This document shows, piece by piece, positions 15,947 through 25,509 of a DNA stretch of 64,000 nucleotides. The stretch comes from Cyclobacteriaceae bacterium (GTDB lineage Bacteria; Bacteroidota; Bacteroidia; Cytophagales; Cyclobacteriaceae). The notes beneath the pieces are model-generated. The model was not told the DNA's origin and did not search any database. It worked only from the letters and a program-made list of their open reading frames with translations. The translations under genes and the position numbers were made by a program. The stretch covers positions 3,563,001 to 3,627,000 of the forward strand of contig CP129487.1 of assembly GCA_030584025.1 (NCBI GenBank). The letters are read 5' to 3'. The stretch's first letter is position 1. Each line of letters opens with the position of its first letter.

Positions 15947-16912
15947 TTAGTTAGATACCGGAAGCGCAACCTGGTAAACCTTACCCCGCTTTACCGTAAG
16001 CCGGTCATCCCGCAACCACGGATTGTAGCGTTTCAGTAATTTATAGTTAACTCCTTGTTGTTTGGAAAAATCGATAAGGTTTGGGATGGTCTCTTTCACT
16101 TCCACATACCGAAGCTTTTCTGGTTGATACAAATGTTTTGGATTGATGTTGAATCCATACTTCACCGGGTTTTCAACTATTTCCTTAATGGCTATTATCC
16201 GGAACACGTAACGCGAAGTTTCTTCAACCAAATGCAAATCATAGAAACTATCTACCTGTTGCTTTTCAAGTGCACGAGCAACACCCGCTATGCCGCGGTT
16301 ATAGGAGGCAGCCACCAACGTCCAGTTTCCAAATTTTTTGTAAGCATTGTTCAAATATTCGCAGGCGGCTTCAGTTGCTTTCAGCGGATCGTAACGTTCA
16401 TCAACTTCCTTGTCAATTTCAAGGCCCAACTCTCTTCCGGAAGTTTTCAATATCTGCCAGAAGCCAACGGCCTCTTTGGGAGAAATATCATTCAGCAATC
16501 CGGATTCAATCAAAGGCAAGTATTTGAAATCGTCCGGGATATTGTGTTTGCGCAGGATTTCTTCCATCTGCGGGAGCCAGCGGTTGGCGCGCTTGATCAG
16601 AAATATGGTGCTGCTGTGCAAGTAGATGTTGATCTGCAACTCACGATCCAAACGTTCAAGCACATCGGGAATTTCGATGGGAACATGTTCGCCTGCAAAA
16701 TTTAAGTTAGGTGGAAGGTCGTAAGAAATGGCATAGTATTGCGGAATAGATCCATTAAATTCACTGGGTGAAAGTGTTCCATCCTGAATACTTGCATCTT
16801 GCTGGCTCTGCTGCACAAGCTCATTCAACTGGTTGCGGTAATAGCGCACAAAGCCAAGCACAATGATGAGCGCTACTATTGAAATGAGTAAAGGCAGGTT
16901 TCGTGTAAGCAT
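15947..16912 (-). CDS. Membrane-bound lytic transglycosylase (MltD-like)
   Basis: 321 residues. An N-terminal membrane anchor (about residues 7-24, LPLLISIVALIIVLGFV) precedes an SLT domain: the catalytic Glu lies in LPLIESGLLNDISPKEAVGFWQ (core LIESG), with AASYNRGIAG as the family's Tyr/Asn substrate motif. The C-terminus (KYGFNINPKHLYQPEKLRYVEV onward) looks like a single degenerate LysM-type segment ending KRGKVYQVALP. It cleaves peptidoglycan glycan strands in the periplasm to form anhydromuropeptides. Confidence 0.9.
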   Translation of the reverse strand: MLTRNLPLLISIVALIIVLGFVRYYRNQLNELVQQSQQDASIQDGTLSPSEFNGSIPQYYAISYDLPPNLNFAGEHVPIEIPDVLERLDRELQINIYLHSSTIFLIKRANRWLPQMEEILRKHNIPDDFKYLPLIESGLLNDISPKEAVGFWQILKTSGRELGLEIDKEVDERYDPLKATEAACEYLNNAYKKFGNWTLVAASYNRGIAGVARALEKQQVDSFYDLHLVEETSRYVFRIIAIKEIVENPVKYGFNINPKHLYQPEKLRYVEVKETIPNLIDFSKQQGVNYKLLKRYNPWLRDDRLTVKRGKVYQVALPVSN

Positions 16913-16955
16913 GAGCTAGTAATTTTCTATCTGTTAACCACAGAGCACACTGTGT

Positions 16956-17717
16956 TTAAAAGTTCGGAGCCAGCAAATACTTCGAATAGAAATCATCGAT
17001 TGCCTTCACAGCCTCCTCAGGCGTATCCACTAAACTAAACAAGTCAAGATCTTCCGGACTGATCATGCCTTCTTCAATCAACACATCCTTTACCCATTTC
17101 ATCCAGCCCTGCCAGAATTTTTTTCCCACCATCACAATCGGGAACCGCCCGATTTTTTTGGTCTGGATCAGCGTTAACGCTTCTGTCAATTCATCTAACG
17201 TTCCGAATCCACCCGGCATAACAATAAAACCCTGTGAATATTTTACAAACATCACTTTACGAACAAAAAAGTAATCGAACGTAATGAGTTTATCAGGATC
17301 GATATAAACATTTCCTTTCTGTTCAAACGGAAGAAAAATATTCAACCCAACGGATTTTCCTCCGGCACGATGCGCGCCTTTGTTACCGGCCTCCATAATA
17401 CCCGGACCTCCACCCGTAATTACGCCATACCCATGCTGTACAAGTTGATATGCAATTTCTTCAGCGGTTTTGTAGTAGGCATTACCAGGCTTTGTGCGTG
17501 CCGAACCAAAAATGGTAACACATGGGCCAATCTTCGCCAGTTTCTCCATGCCCTCCACAAACTCGCTCATCACCTTAAAGATCATCCAACTGTTGGCACC
17601 CTTTATCTCGGCCCAGTCTTTATCTTTAAACGCTTTGCGAATGCGGTGTTCTTCTTCAATAGCTTGTTGAATCAATTCGGGATCAGCTTTGCGCTTACTA
17701 CTCTTTTTGCTTTTCAT
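16956..17717 (-). CDS. LOG-family nucleotide hydrolase (TIGR00730)
   Basis: Rossmann-fold protein with both family signatures: GGGPGIMEAGNKGA and the phosphoribohydrolase motif PGGFGTLDE. Proteins of this group cleave the ribose-base bond of nucleoside 5'-monophosphates. I chose ATG 17717 (MKSKKSS, about 253 residues). In-frame ATG 17738 is possible, while GTG 17756 lies too close to a plausible -7 box (TATATTTC on the minus strand). A lysine-rich N-terminal extension of about 50 residues precedes the core. Confidence 0.88.
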   Translation of the reverse strand: MKSKKSSKRKADPELIQQAIEEEHRIRKAFKDKDWAEIKGANSWMIFKVMSEFVEGMEKLAKIGPCVTIFGSARTKPGNAYYKTAEEIAYQLVQHGYGVITGGGPGIMEAGNKGAHRAGGKSVGLNIFLPFEQKGNVYIDPDKLITFDYFFVRKVMFVKYSQGFIVMPGGFGTLDELTEALTLIQTKKIGRFPIVMVGKKFWQGWMKWVKDVLIEEGMISPEDLDLFSLVDTPEEAVKAIDDFYSKYLLAPNF

Positions 17718-17797
17718 ATAAAAAAATTTCAACGGCATGGTTAATCTGCCGCACACCCGAAATATACGAGTATGATTTGAAAAAGATTTGATTCAGT

Positions 17798-18715
17798 TTA
17801 TTCTGGCGTACGCAACAGGTTGGTCAGCGCTACATCCAAATCCGGATAGTGATAGGTAAATCCGGCCTGTGCAATTTTCTCTCCCGAAACTTTGCTTCCT
17901 TTCAGCACCAGGTCGGCCATTTCGCCCAACATCAACTTCAACACAAAGTTTGGAACGGGTGGTAGCCATATCGGTTTCTTCAGGGCTCTGGCAATGGCCT
18001 TGGTTAGCTCCTTATTGCTAACCCATGATGGCCCTACGCCATTATAAGCACCTTGCAAATGATCATACTTCAAGGCATACACGAACATGCGGCACAGGTC
18101 GTCAATGTGTATCCAACTCATATACTGCTTACCTGAACCAAGCGGTGCGCCTACACCCCATCGTACCGGATTTGCCATTTCCTTCAGCGCCCCGCCCTGC
18201 TCGCTCAGCACAATACCGATTCTGATTTTTACTGTGCGAATATTCAACTCCTGAATAGGGTCGATCTCCGCTTCCCAATCTTTCACCACCGAGGCCAGAA
18301 AATCAGAACCCGGTTTGCTGTCTTCTGCAAACACCGTTTCTCCTCCTTCAAAGCCGTAGTATCCAATGGCTGAGGCTGAAACGAATGTCTTGACGGTATG
18401 ATTTCCCTTTTTCAGTTGATCAAAAAGTAAACGTGTGGATCGGGTTCGGCTATCGCGAATTTCTTGCTTGCGCTTTTCCGTCCAGGGTTTATCGGCAATA
18501 CCGGCACCTGCCAGGTGAATAATGGCATCCACACCGGTTAGCGCCTCTGCGTCCATTACACCTCGGTTTACATCCCACGTAAAAGAAGGAATTGTCCCTT
18601 CCTTTTTCGATCGGCCTAAATGGATAACCTGATAGCCTTCGGCTACAAGCATTTCGGTAAGCTTCGATCCAATAAGGCCCGAGGCACCTGTAATCAATAC
18701 TCTTTTTGGAATCAA
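17798..18715 (-). CDS. TIGR01777-family NAD(P)-dependent epimerase-like protein
   Basis: 305-residue extended short-chain dehydrogenase (SulA/YfcH type). The nucleotide-binding motif is VLITGASGLIGSKL at residues 6-19, and the conserved SASAIGYYG carries the Tyr region. MSWIHIDDLCRMF and the C-terminal DUF1731-like helix bundle (PIWLPPVPNFVLKLMLGEMADLVL, core PPVPNFVLKLMLGEMA) complete the family pattern. The substrate is unknown for the whole family. It is divergent from the coiled-coil protein gene, 40 bases away. Confidence 0.88.
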   Translation of the reverse strand: MIPKRVLITGASGLIGSKLTEMLVAEGYQVIHLGRSKKEGTIPSFTWDVNRGVMDAEALTGVDAIIHLAGAGIADKPWTEKRKQEIRDSRTRSTRLLFDQLKKGNHTVKTFVSASAIGYYGFEGGETVFAEDSKPGSDFLASVVKDWEAEIDPIQELNIRTVKIRIGIVLSEQGGALKEMANPVRWGVGAPLGSGKQYMSWIHIDDLCRMFVYALKYDHLQGAYNGVGPSWVSNKELTKAIARALKKPIWLPPVPNFVLKLMLGEMADLVLKGSKVSGEKIAQAGFTYHYPDLDVALTNLLRTPE

Positions 18716-18755
18716 TTTTGTTGCGTTAGTTTTACATCATTAATTCTTATTCAAC

Positions 18756-19454
18756 ATGAAAGCACCAAAAAAGTTTGTTCTCATTCTGTTTACGCTACTT
18801 TCCTATACTGCTTTTACCCAAACGGTAAAGGTAAGCAAGGAAAGTTCACGGATTAAGGGCGATCAGGTTGAAGGTTTTGCCGTGGAATTGGAAGGCACTC
18901 AGGATGAAGTCTCCAACGCATTCAGCAAATACCTGAAGTCGTTTTCGAAGATGAAGTTTGGTGCTAGTCCGATGACGTTAACAGAGACTGTGCTTGGTGG
19001 CACATCATACAAAAGCCCCATTTATGCCACCACAAAAGAGCGGGATAAAACTACCCTGGCGTGGATTGGTTTGAAGCCATCGGAATGGGGCAGTGCCGAT
19101 GAGGCAGAGAAAGTGAACAAAGAACTGGAACGGGTTATGTACGAATTTGGTGTTCGTTTTTACCGCGATAAAATTCAGGTGGATGTAGATGAGTCGCTGA
19201 AAGCTTTACAAGCGGTAGAGCGACAGCAACAACGGTTAACAACCGAAAACCGAAACCTGACCATCAGGCTGGAGAATAACGAAAAGGAAAAAGTACAGCT
19301 GGAAAAGTCATTGGAAGTAAACAAGCTGGAAAACCTGAGCCTGCTCACCAAAATTGAGCAAAAAAAAAAGAGCCAGGATTCGGTAGCTGTGGCAGCCGAG
19401 CAGATCAAGAAGGTAATTGAATTGCACAAGGAGAAACAAAAAAAGGTGAATTGA
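18756..19454 (+). CDS. Secreted coiled-coil protein, unknown function
   Basis: 232 residues: signal peptide (KKFVLILFTLLSYTAFTQ), a folded N-terminal half (residues 20-140) with no motif I know, then a long heptad-rich coiled coil (about 145-230) full of Gln/Glu/Lys/Asn, ending EQIKKVIELHKEKQKKVN. Likely periplasmic. It stands between a TIGR01777 gene and a TonB receptor on the opposite strand. Confidence 0.75.
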   Translation: MKAPKKFVLILFTLLSYTAFTQTVKVSKESSRIKGDQVEGFAVELEGTQDEVSNAFSKYLKSFSKMKFGASPMTLTETVLGGTSYKSPIYATTKERDKTTLAWIGLKPSEWGSADEAEKVNKELERVMYEFGVRFYRDKIQVDVDESLKALQAVERQQQRLTTENRNLTIRLENNEKEKVQLEKSLEVNKLENLSLLTKIEQKKKSQDSVAVAAEQIKKVIELHKEKQKKVN

Positions 19455-19487
19455 TCAATCCACCTTTTCGCTTAAACTCTTTATCCG

Positions 19488-22379
19488 TTAGATTCCGTAT
19501 TTGAAACCGAAGCTAAATGAAGTACCTGGATCAAAGTGGGTATAATATTGATTCTCTGCTCGGAAGCCCGTGAAGAAATTCTCCTTCACATCTCCCAAAA
19601 TATTGTTTACGCTAAAACTGAATACCGACTTTTTGTTCTTACCAAAAGTCTTATTCATGTTAAGGTTAAGGCTATGAAAAGGGTCATAGTATACATCCGG
19701 AAAAAGTCCGCCACCCACAACCGTTAATGTGCGGCCATTTACATTGTAAAACAAACCACCATCAATGCCTGCTTCAGCATTTTCATACGACAATCCGAGA
19801 TTGATCATGTAGGGAGCCTGACCGGACATTTCACGTGTATCTTCAACGGTTTGGCCATTCTTTTGATAATTTTTCCGTGAATTGAATTCTGTAGCTGTCA
19901 TATCAATGGATGACTTCACCAACGTAACATTGCCGCTTAGGTAAAAATTATTCAATCGACCGGTAACAAAATCGAGGGATTTTCTAAACTCAATCTCAGC
20001 ACCCAACACTGTTCCATCTCCTACATTCCGTGGCTGAAACTCATTCGTTGTTTGTGCTTCGGGTATTCGCACCAATTCAATAGGAGCATCAAACTTTTTA
20101 TAGAATGTACTTACTGAAAACAATTCTCCCTTTTTCAGGAACAACTCCCAACGAAGGTCAATGTTATCAATTCTGGTTTCTCTCAAATTTCCGTCCCAGT
20201 CTGCATATCGGAACAACCCACCGTTAAACGTACGGTTCGATACAGGGTCAAGAATTTGAGCATACGACAGTTCTTTAAATGACGGACGGGCAATTGTCTT
20301 CGAATAAGAGAACCTCAGATTTTGGTTGTCATTAATGGCGTAGATGAAGTTTGTCGATGGAAAGAAATCAAGGGCATCTAACACTTTTTCATCATTCAGG
20401 CTAATGCCATCTTGTGTATTTCCGCTGGCATAAATCGCATCACGTCCGGTATGACGCTGTACAAATTTTTCAGCACGTACACCAAGCACTGCCTTGAGCT
20501 TCTCAACAATTTGAAATTGGTGGGATACGTAAAAGGCCGTATTATTTACCGTAGAGTTAAATTCATTCGAGTTAGGATCGGCATTTCCAGTTGATAAGTA
20601 AACAGGGCCATTCGGGTATAAGTGCTCATCTTGCCAAACGTTATCCGGATTACCTTCAAACTCAGGTTGACTACCAAAGAACTGAACGTTGAACTGAAGA
20701 ATTTCATAATCACGTTCCTTTAATACCTGGCTGGCACCAACTTTTAGTGTGGCAGGCTTACCAAAAAGCTTGTATTCCTTTTTAACATCAACCTTTGCCA
20801 CCAGGTTTATTTCATCCAGGTTTCTCCAGATGCGGGTTGGGTAACCGGCAGCGCCCGGGCTAAATACAGTATCGGATGATGTGATGGTGAATGCAGTCTT
20901 ACGGATATCTGGCTCAACAATTTTAGAAACTGTTGGAGAAACGCGCCAATCAACACTAAACGAACGATCCTCATTATAATGCTCTCCATTTAATAAAATG
21001 TTGGTTACACCGCGCTGGCTGTATTCAAGGTTATCTGAGAATCCGGTGAACCCTGATTTTCCAACTGCGCTGCCGTTGTCATCAATGAAAAGGCGTGCAG
21101 CACGCGACTCACCATTTTGCAAATGAAGCGCTGCCAATTTGTATTTTGATCGAGGTGTTTTAAAGGCAAGGCCAGCAAGCGATCCTAAGAGTACGTTTCT
21201 TTCTGCCTGCTCACCGGTTTGCACAGTAGCATATATAAGTTCATATTCATTTGAAAAAGCAGGGCGTTGATATTCTCCATACACTACATCATTGTATAGT
21301 GTGGTTGAACTTTTATACGTGGTGGAAAATATATATCCCAGACTGTTCCCATTCTTAAAGTTCTTCTGATTGGCAGTTGACAACCCTAAACTGAAATCCA
21401 TAAAACTGTTTTGGGTTTGTGTGGCCAGATTCCGATTGAATCCTTTTAAAAATGTGTTGATCTGATCTGCCGGGGCGGTTCCAGGCGCTGGGAAAGAATT
21501 TGGCGATGTTCTGGCCATTGGCGGTAAACCACGTGTTCCATCATCAAAACCTAGCCAGTCTGTTTTGCCACCTTGATACATGAAGAAATCTTTTTTGAAG
21601 TGCATGGATGGGTTATATCCGATGCTGGCAGAAACATTGAATATCTTCTCATCGGGAAAATCTTTTGTCTCAATGTTTACCACACCTCCTGTAAAGTCGG
21701 CAGGCATTTCAGCTACAGATGACTTTAACACCATCATATTATCGATGAGGTTGGTAGGAAATATGTCGATCTGAATGCTGTTACGATCAGGATCAAGCCC
21801 GGGAATATCAACAGAGTTTAACGTAGTTTTTGTATACCGATCACCAAGACCACGAACAAAAACATATTTGCCGCCTTCTACAGAGACACCGGTTACGCGC
21901 TTCACGGCTTCTGATGCATCCGAATCACCAATCTGACGAAACTTTGCGGCAGAAATACCATCCATTAAGTTGGGGGCTTTTTTCTTAACGGTGAGCAAAG
22001 CGGATTCAGAACTACGGATAGCTTCAGCAGTTACCACAACTGCATCCAGTGTTTGCACTTCTTCTTTTAAGCGAATGTTATCAAAAAGTGTAACCTGACC
22101 TTCTTTAACCACTACACCATCAATCAAAACAGTTTGGTATGATATATAGGAAATCTGCAAGTTGTACGTTCCGGGAGAAGTCGAAATGCTGAATTTTCCA
22201 TCAAAATCTGTTACCGAACCAATAGATGTATCTTTAATTTGCACCGACACGCCAATAAGCGCCTCGCCTGTTGCATCGCCAAAAACTGTCCCTCTGATTG
22301 TTCCTTTTTGCGCTACCGCGACTGTTGAAATTCCCACTAAAAGTGCGAAAATCAAGGAAAAACGCTGATTAATTCTCAT
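19488..22379 (-). CDS. TonB-dependent outer-membrane receptor
   Basis: 963 residues. Signal peptide ends TVAVAQ. Residues 26-115 form a carboxypeptidase-regulatory-like beta domain (GTIRGTVFGDATGEALIGVS). A plug follows, with ISAAKFRQIGDSDASEAVKRV and YVFVRGLGDRYTKTTLNSVDIPG, then a 22-strand-type barrel. SSVAEMPADFTGGVVNIETK is the plug end. It imports an unidentified ligand using TonB energy. It is not a SusC, because there is no SusD gene; its partner is the lipoprotein upstream. A terminator hairpin lies in the 101-base gap before it, so it may have its own promoter. Confidence 0.93.
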   Translation of the reverse strand: MRINQRFSLIFALLVGISTVAVAQKGTIRGTVFGDATGEALIGVSVQIKDTSIGSVTDFDGKFSISTSPGTYNLQISYISYQTVLIDGVVVKEGQVTLFDNIRLKEEVQTLDAVVVTAEAIRSSESALLTVKKKAPNLMDGISAAKFRQIGDSDASEAVKRVTGVSVEGGKYVFVRGLGDRYTKTTLNSVDIPGLDPDRNSIQIDIFPTNLIDNMMVLKSSVAEMPADFTGGVVNIETKDFPDEKIFNVSASIGYNPSMHFKKDFFMYQGGKTDWLGFDDGTRGLPPMARTSPNSFPAPGTAPADQINTFLKGFNRNLATQTQNSFMDFSLGLSTANQKNFKNGNSLGYIFSTTYKSSTTLYNDVVYGEYQRPAFSNEYELIYATVQTGEQAERNVLLGSLAGLAFKTPRSKYKLAALHLQNGESRAARLFIDDNGSAVGKSGFTGFSDNLEYSQRGVTNILLNGEHYNEDRSFSVDWRVSPTVSKIVEPDIRKTAFTITSSDTVFSPGAAGYPTRIWRNLDEINLVAKVDVKKEYKLFGKPATLKVGASQVLKERDYEILQFNVQFFGSQPEFEGNPDNVWQDEHLYPNGPVYLSTGNADPNSNEFNSTVNNTAFYVSHQFQIVEKLKAVLGVRAEKFVQRHTGRDAIYASGNTQDGISLNDEKVLDALDFFPSTNFIYAINDNQNLRFSYSKTIARPSFKELSYAQILDPVSNRTFNGGLFRYADWDGNLRETRIDNIDLRWELFLKKGELFSVSTFYKKFDAPIELVRIPEAQTTNEFQPRNVGDGTVLGAEIEFRKSLDFVTGRLNNFYLSGNVTLVKSSIDMTATEFNSRKNYQKNGQTVEDTREMSGQAPYMINLGLSYENAEAGIDGGLFYNVNGRTLTVVGGGLFPDVYYDPFHSLNLNMNKTFGKNKKSVFSFSVNNILGDVKENFFTGFRAENQYYTHFDPGTSFSFGFKYGI

Positions 22380-22429
22380 GTAAGTGATTGATTTGTAGAG
22401 GGTTCTGTTTCGTTCCGCAAAAATAGAAA

Positions 22430-22456
22430 AAGCCTACCTCTGCTTGAGGTAGGCTT
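22430..22456 (-). terminator. Terminator between lipoprotein and TonB receptor genes
   Basis: A perfect 11-bp stem (arms 22430-22440 and 22446-22456) with a five-base loop is followed on the minus strand by TTTTTCTATTTTTG. The T-run also contains TATTTTTG (22418-22425), a match to the -7 box, so the same bases may start the receptor transcript. Confidence 0.8.
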
Positions 22457-22480
22457 CGTTATGAAATTGTTACCGAATTG

Positions 22481-23971
22481 TTACAACCCTATTCCGGCTA
22501 AGGCACCTGAAACACGTGCCCACGTCCAACCGAAGACAGAAGCATCTGCCCCTACTGTATTGTCATTAACGGCTACTGCAGTTAATTCACCGGCAGGAAT
22601 TCCTGCAAACACTACAGCTGGGTCTGGATTTGTTGCACCTGTAAGTGTATGTTCAAAATTAGCTACTGATGAAGTGCTCCCAGCAAAACCAACCATAGCT
22701 GCATATTCCTTCACATTGGTTGCGTTGCCAAAACCAAAGAAGTAGATGTTTTCCATTTCAACATTTGAATTGGCATCGAAGTCGATCAGATCTGCAATGT
22801 TTGCGCCAGCATACACAGTACCATTGATGAATTTGTGGTTTCTATTAGTAGCATTGATGTACGTGCCCTCCGGACCATCCAATTCAAATGCGCTACCAGT
22901 GTTCGGAGCTACTACAATAAAATTGTCACAGGTACCATTCCATGCCTGATCGGTATCCAATCCATCATCAAATGAATTCCAGATCACCACATTTTTAACA
23001 GATACTGTACCGCCAAACCACTCAATACCATCGTCTTGGTTTGCCACCACCTCAATGTTTTCAATTACAGTTCCTGAACCAACACCACCTAATGTTAATC
23101 CATTAATTTCATTGCCTGAGCCAATATTAGTACCACCATGACGAATAGAGATGTACTTAAGAACACCTGAATTATCCGCATCATCAGTACCGCCATATAA
23201 TCCATTCGGATCTGAAGTAGGAATTCCTTCGATTTGAACTTCAGACAACTGACCACTTTCATTCGATGCAGATATGCGGGCTCTACCCAATACAATCACA
23301 CCGCCCCAAAGACCATTTACAGTTGGTTCCAGGTTCGGACTTTCAATTTCACCTGGCTCAATTTCATCTAACACAGAAGTAAAAATAATCGGGCTGGCAG
23401 CTGTGCCTTCTGCCATCAGTTTACCTCCACGTGCTACTAGTAATGCGGTTGCGTTTGAACCCGTTCCGCCCTGTCCTTTTATAACTACGCCTGGTTCAAT
23501 AGTAAGTGTAACTCCATTTAATACTGTAACACGGGTGGCGAGAATATAAATTCGTCCAGACTTCCAGGTTGTATTTGCTGAAATATTTGATGTTACCGTT
23601 ACGGTGTTTCCTTTTGTCAGGTTTAACACTTCAGTTGCAATTTTATCATTGCTGTCGGTAATCGTTAAGGTAACAGATGCTGCTCCAATATTCGCATCAG
23701 CAGTGAAATTGACAACCACGTTTCCAGAAGTTGCTCCGGCTGAAGGTTCGCTTTCAATAGCTGCCGTACCACCTGTTGCCGAAACTTCTACAGATTTATA
23801 ACCACCGGGAATTGTTACAGCAAAACTTAGTTCTGTAACATCAGCTACAAGAACGTTTACAATAGCGGGCTCACTAATTGAAGGACCATCTGGTGTGGTC
23901 TCATCTTCACTACAAGCCCAGAACATGGTAACAAGGCCTGCCAGCATCAGCATCGAAAGTAATTTCTTCAT
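22481..23971 (-). CDS. Surface lipoprotein with beta-helix-like domain
   Basis: 496 residues from ATG 23971; a longer frame to 24019 has no signal peptide at its start. The SPII signal is MKKLLSMLMLAGLVTMFWAC, with the lipidated Cys at 20. An Ig-like segment (about 30-125) precedes a repetitive Gly/Asn-rich region, with TLTIEPGVVIKGQGG, ISIRHGGTNIGSG, DGIEWFGGTVSVKNV and DGLDTDQAWNG, that reads as a right-handed beta-helix. I expect it on the outer membrane, working with the TonB receptor encoded next. The ligand is not identifiable. Two direct copies of CCAATGTTAA lie upstream at 24020 and 24085. Confidence 0.82.
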   Translation of the reverse strand: MKKLLSMLMLAGLVTMFWACSEDETTPDGPSISEPAIVNVLVADVTELSFAVTIPGGYKSVEVSATGGTAAIESEPSAGATSGNVVVNFTADANIGAASVTLTITDSNDKIATEVLNLTKGNTVTVTSNISANTTWKSGRIYILATRVTVLNGVTLTIEPGVVIKGQGGTGSNATALLVARGGKLMAEGTAASPIIFTSVLDEIEPGEIESPNLEPTVNGLWGGVIVLGRARISASNESGQLSEVQIEGIPTSDPNGLYGGTDDADNSGVLKYISIRHGGTNIGSGNEINGLTLGGVGSGTVIENIEVVANQDDGIEWFGGTVSVKNVVIWNSFDDGLDTDQAWNGTCDNFIVVAPNTGSAFELDGPEGTYINATNRNHKFINGTVYAGANIADLIDFDANSNVEMENIYFFGFGNATNVKEYAAMVGFAGSTSSVANFEHTLTGATNPDPAVVFAGIPAGELTAVAVNDNTVGADASVFGWTWARVSGALAGIGL

Positions 23972-24105
23972 AAAATTGTTTAGTTTAATCACACTTAATT
24001 CGAGCCCAAAGGTGGGCATCCAATGTTAAGTGGCGTCAAACCAGATTTTATGAAATTGTTACTTGCCGCATGCCTGCGGTTAACCCAATGTTAATGGCAA
24101 AAATT

Positions 24106-25092
24106 TTATTTGCTGATGGGGACTTTGTTCAGAATTGCCTTGATGATTTCGTTGGTCTTGACGTTATCCGCTTCGGCTTCGTAGTTGAGCAAAATGCGGT
24201 GATTCATCACATCCAACGCCACTTCTTTGATGTCTTCGGGCAGTACATAATCGCGGCCTTCCATGTAAGCGGCAGCTTTGGCGGCCAGGTTCAGGTTAAT
24301 GCTCGCACGCGGTGATGCCCCAAACTGAATGTACGGGGCAATGTCGTTGAGTTTGTATTCCAGTGGTTTGCGTGTGGCAAATACCAACTCAATAATATAA
24401 CGCTCCAACGATTCGGAAATTTTTACTTTGTTTACCTGCTCGCGTATGTCGTAAATGTCTTCCTTGGTAAGCAATGCATTCACCGTAAAATCAAACTTCA
24501 TGTTTGAAATTCTGCGCATCACTTCCAGTTCCTGGTCTTTGGTAGGATAGTCGACAAACACCTTCATCATAAAGCGGTCGATCTGTGCTTCCGGTAACGG
24601 ATAGGTTCCTTCGTTTTCAACCGGGTTTTGTGTAGCCAATACCAGGAAAGGACGATCCAATTGAAACGTGGTTTCACCGATCGTTACCTGTTTTTCCTGC
24701 ATCGCTTCCAGCAAAGCCGATTGAACTTTTGCTGGGGAGCGGTTGATCTCATCCGCCAAAATAATGTTGGCGAAAATGGGGCCTTTCTTTACTTCAAACT
24801 TGGCCTCTCGCTGATTATAAATCATCGTTCCCACCAGGTCGGCCGGCAACAAATCTGGAGTAAATTGAATGCGCGAAAAATCAAGGTGCAGCACACGGGC
24901 AAGCGTACTTACGGTTAACGTCTTGGCCAGACCCGGCACACCTTCCAACAAAATATGGCCGTTGGTAAACAGGCCGATAAGCAGGCGGTTTACCATATAC
25001 TCCTGCCCAACTACCACCTTACCTACTTCGGCAATAACCTGACTGATTTTTTCTTTATGCTGAACGTGTTTTTCGGCAACTACAACTTCCAT
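24106..25092 (-). CDS. MoxR-type AAA+ ATPase
   Basis: 328-residue MoxR-family AAA+ protein. Walker A is GVPGLAKT at 51-58 (the usual MoxR variant lacking GKT), Walker B is IILADEINR, sensor 1 is VLATQNPVENEGTYPLPEAQ and the arginine finger region is DRFMMKV. These ATPases act as chaperones that mature metal enzymes or large complexes and normally sit beside DUF58 and VWA (BatA/B) genes. None is present here: the next gene on the strand is a surface lipoprotein. Confidence 0.93.
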   Translation of the reverse strand: MEVVVAEKHVQHKEKISQVIAEVGKVVVGQEYMVNRLLIGLFTNGHILLEGVPGLAKTLTVSTLARVLHLDFSRIQFTPDLLPADLVGTMIYNQREAKFEVKKGPIFANIILADEINRSPAKVQSALLEAMQEKQVTIGETTFQLDRPFLVLATQNPVENEGTYPLPEAQIDRFMMKVFVDYPTKDQELEVMRRISNMKFDFTVNALLTKEDIYDIREQVNKVKISESLERYIIELVFATRKPLEYKLNDIAPYIQFGASPRASINLNLAAKAAAYMEGRDYVLPEDIKEVALDVMNHRILLNYEAEADNVKTNEIIKAILNKVPISK

Positions 25093-25217
25093 AACTAATT
25101 CAATTCAACCTGAATGTGTACCTTCTTAACGGGAATAAGCCGCTAAAGTAGCGCAATTTTAAGGATTTCGTGCCAAAAAGTGATAAACAGCAAAACGTAG
25201 CGGTTAATGGCGAAATG

Positions 25218-25475
25218 CTACTTTTTAAATGTGAATTTGAAATAAATGAGGGCAAGGCTAAGCACACAAATAATGCCGTTGCAGATAATGACCGGCCACA
25301 GGTTTAGCCCAAAGCCATAAATCAGCCATACAATGGTGCTGGAAAAAACAATCAGCATCATGGCCAGGCTCAGGTCACCTACGCTTTTGGATTGCCACGC
25401 TTTGTAAACCTGGGGCATAAAGGTGATGGAACTTAAAAAGGCACCCATGTGCCCGACAATTTCAATGGTAGACAT
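25218..25475 (-). CDS. SemiSWEET sugar transporter
   Basis: 85 residues forming one triple-helix bundle with the PQ-loop motif FMPQVYKAWQSKSVGDLSL. Three hydrophobic helices lie at about residues 5-22, 38-57 and 60-79. SemiSWEETs work as homodimers that let sugars move down their gradient across the inner membrane. The start ATG 25475 is 34 bases from the divergent phosphatase gene. Confidence 0.9.
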   Translation of the reverse strand: MSTIEIVGHMGAFLSSITFMPQVYKAWQSKSVGDLSLAMMLIVFSSTIVWLIYGFGLNLWPVIICNGIICVLSLALIYFKFTFKK

Positions 25476-25509
25476 GTTATGTTATTTTCGAACGTGAAGG
25501 TATAAAATA

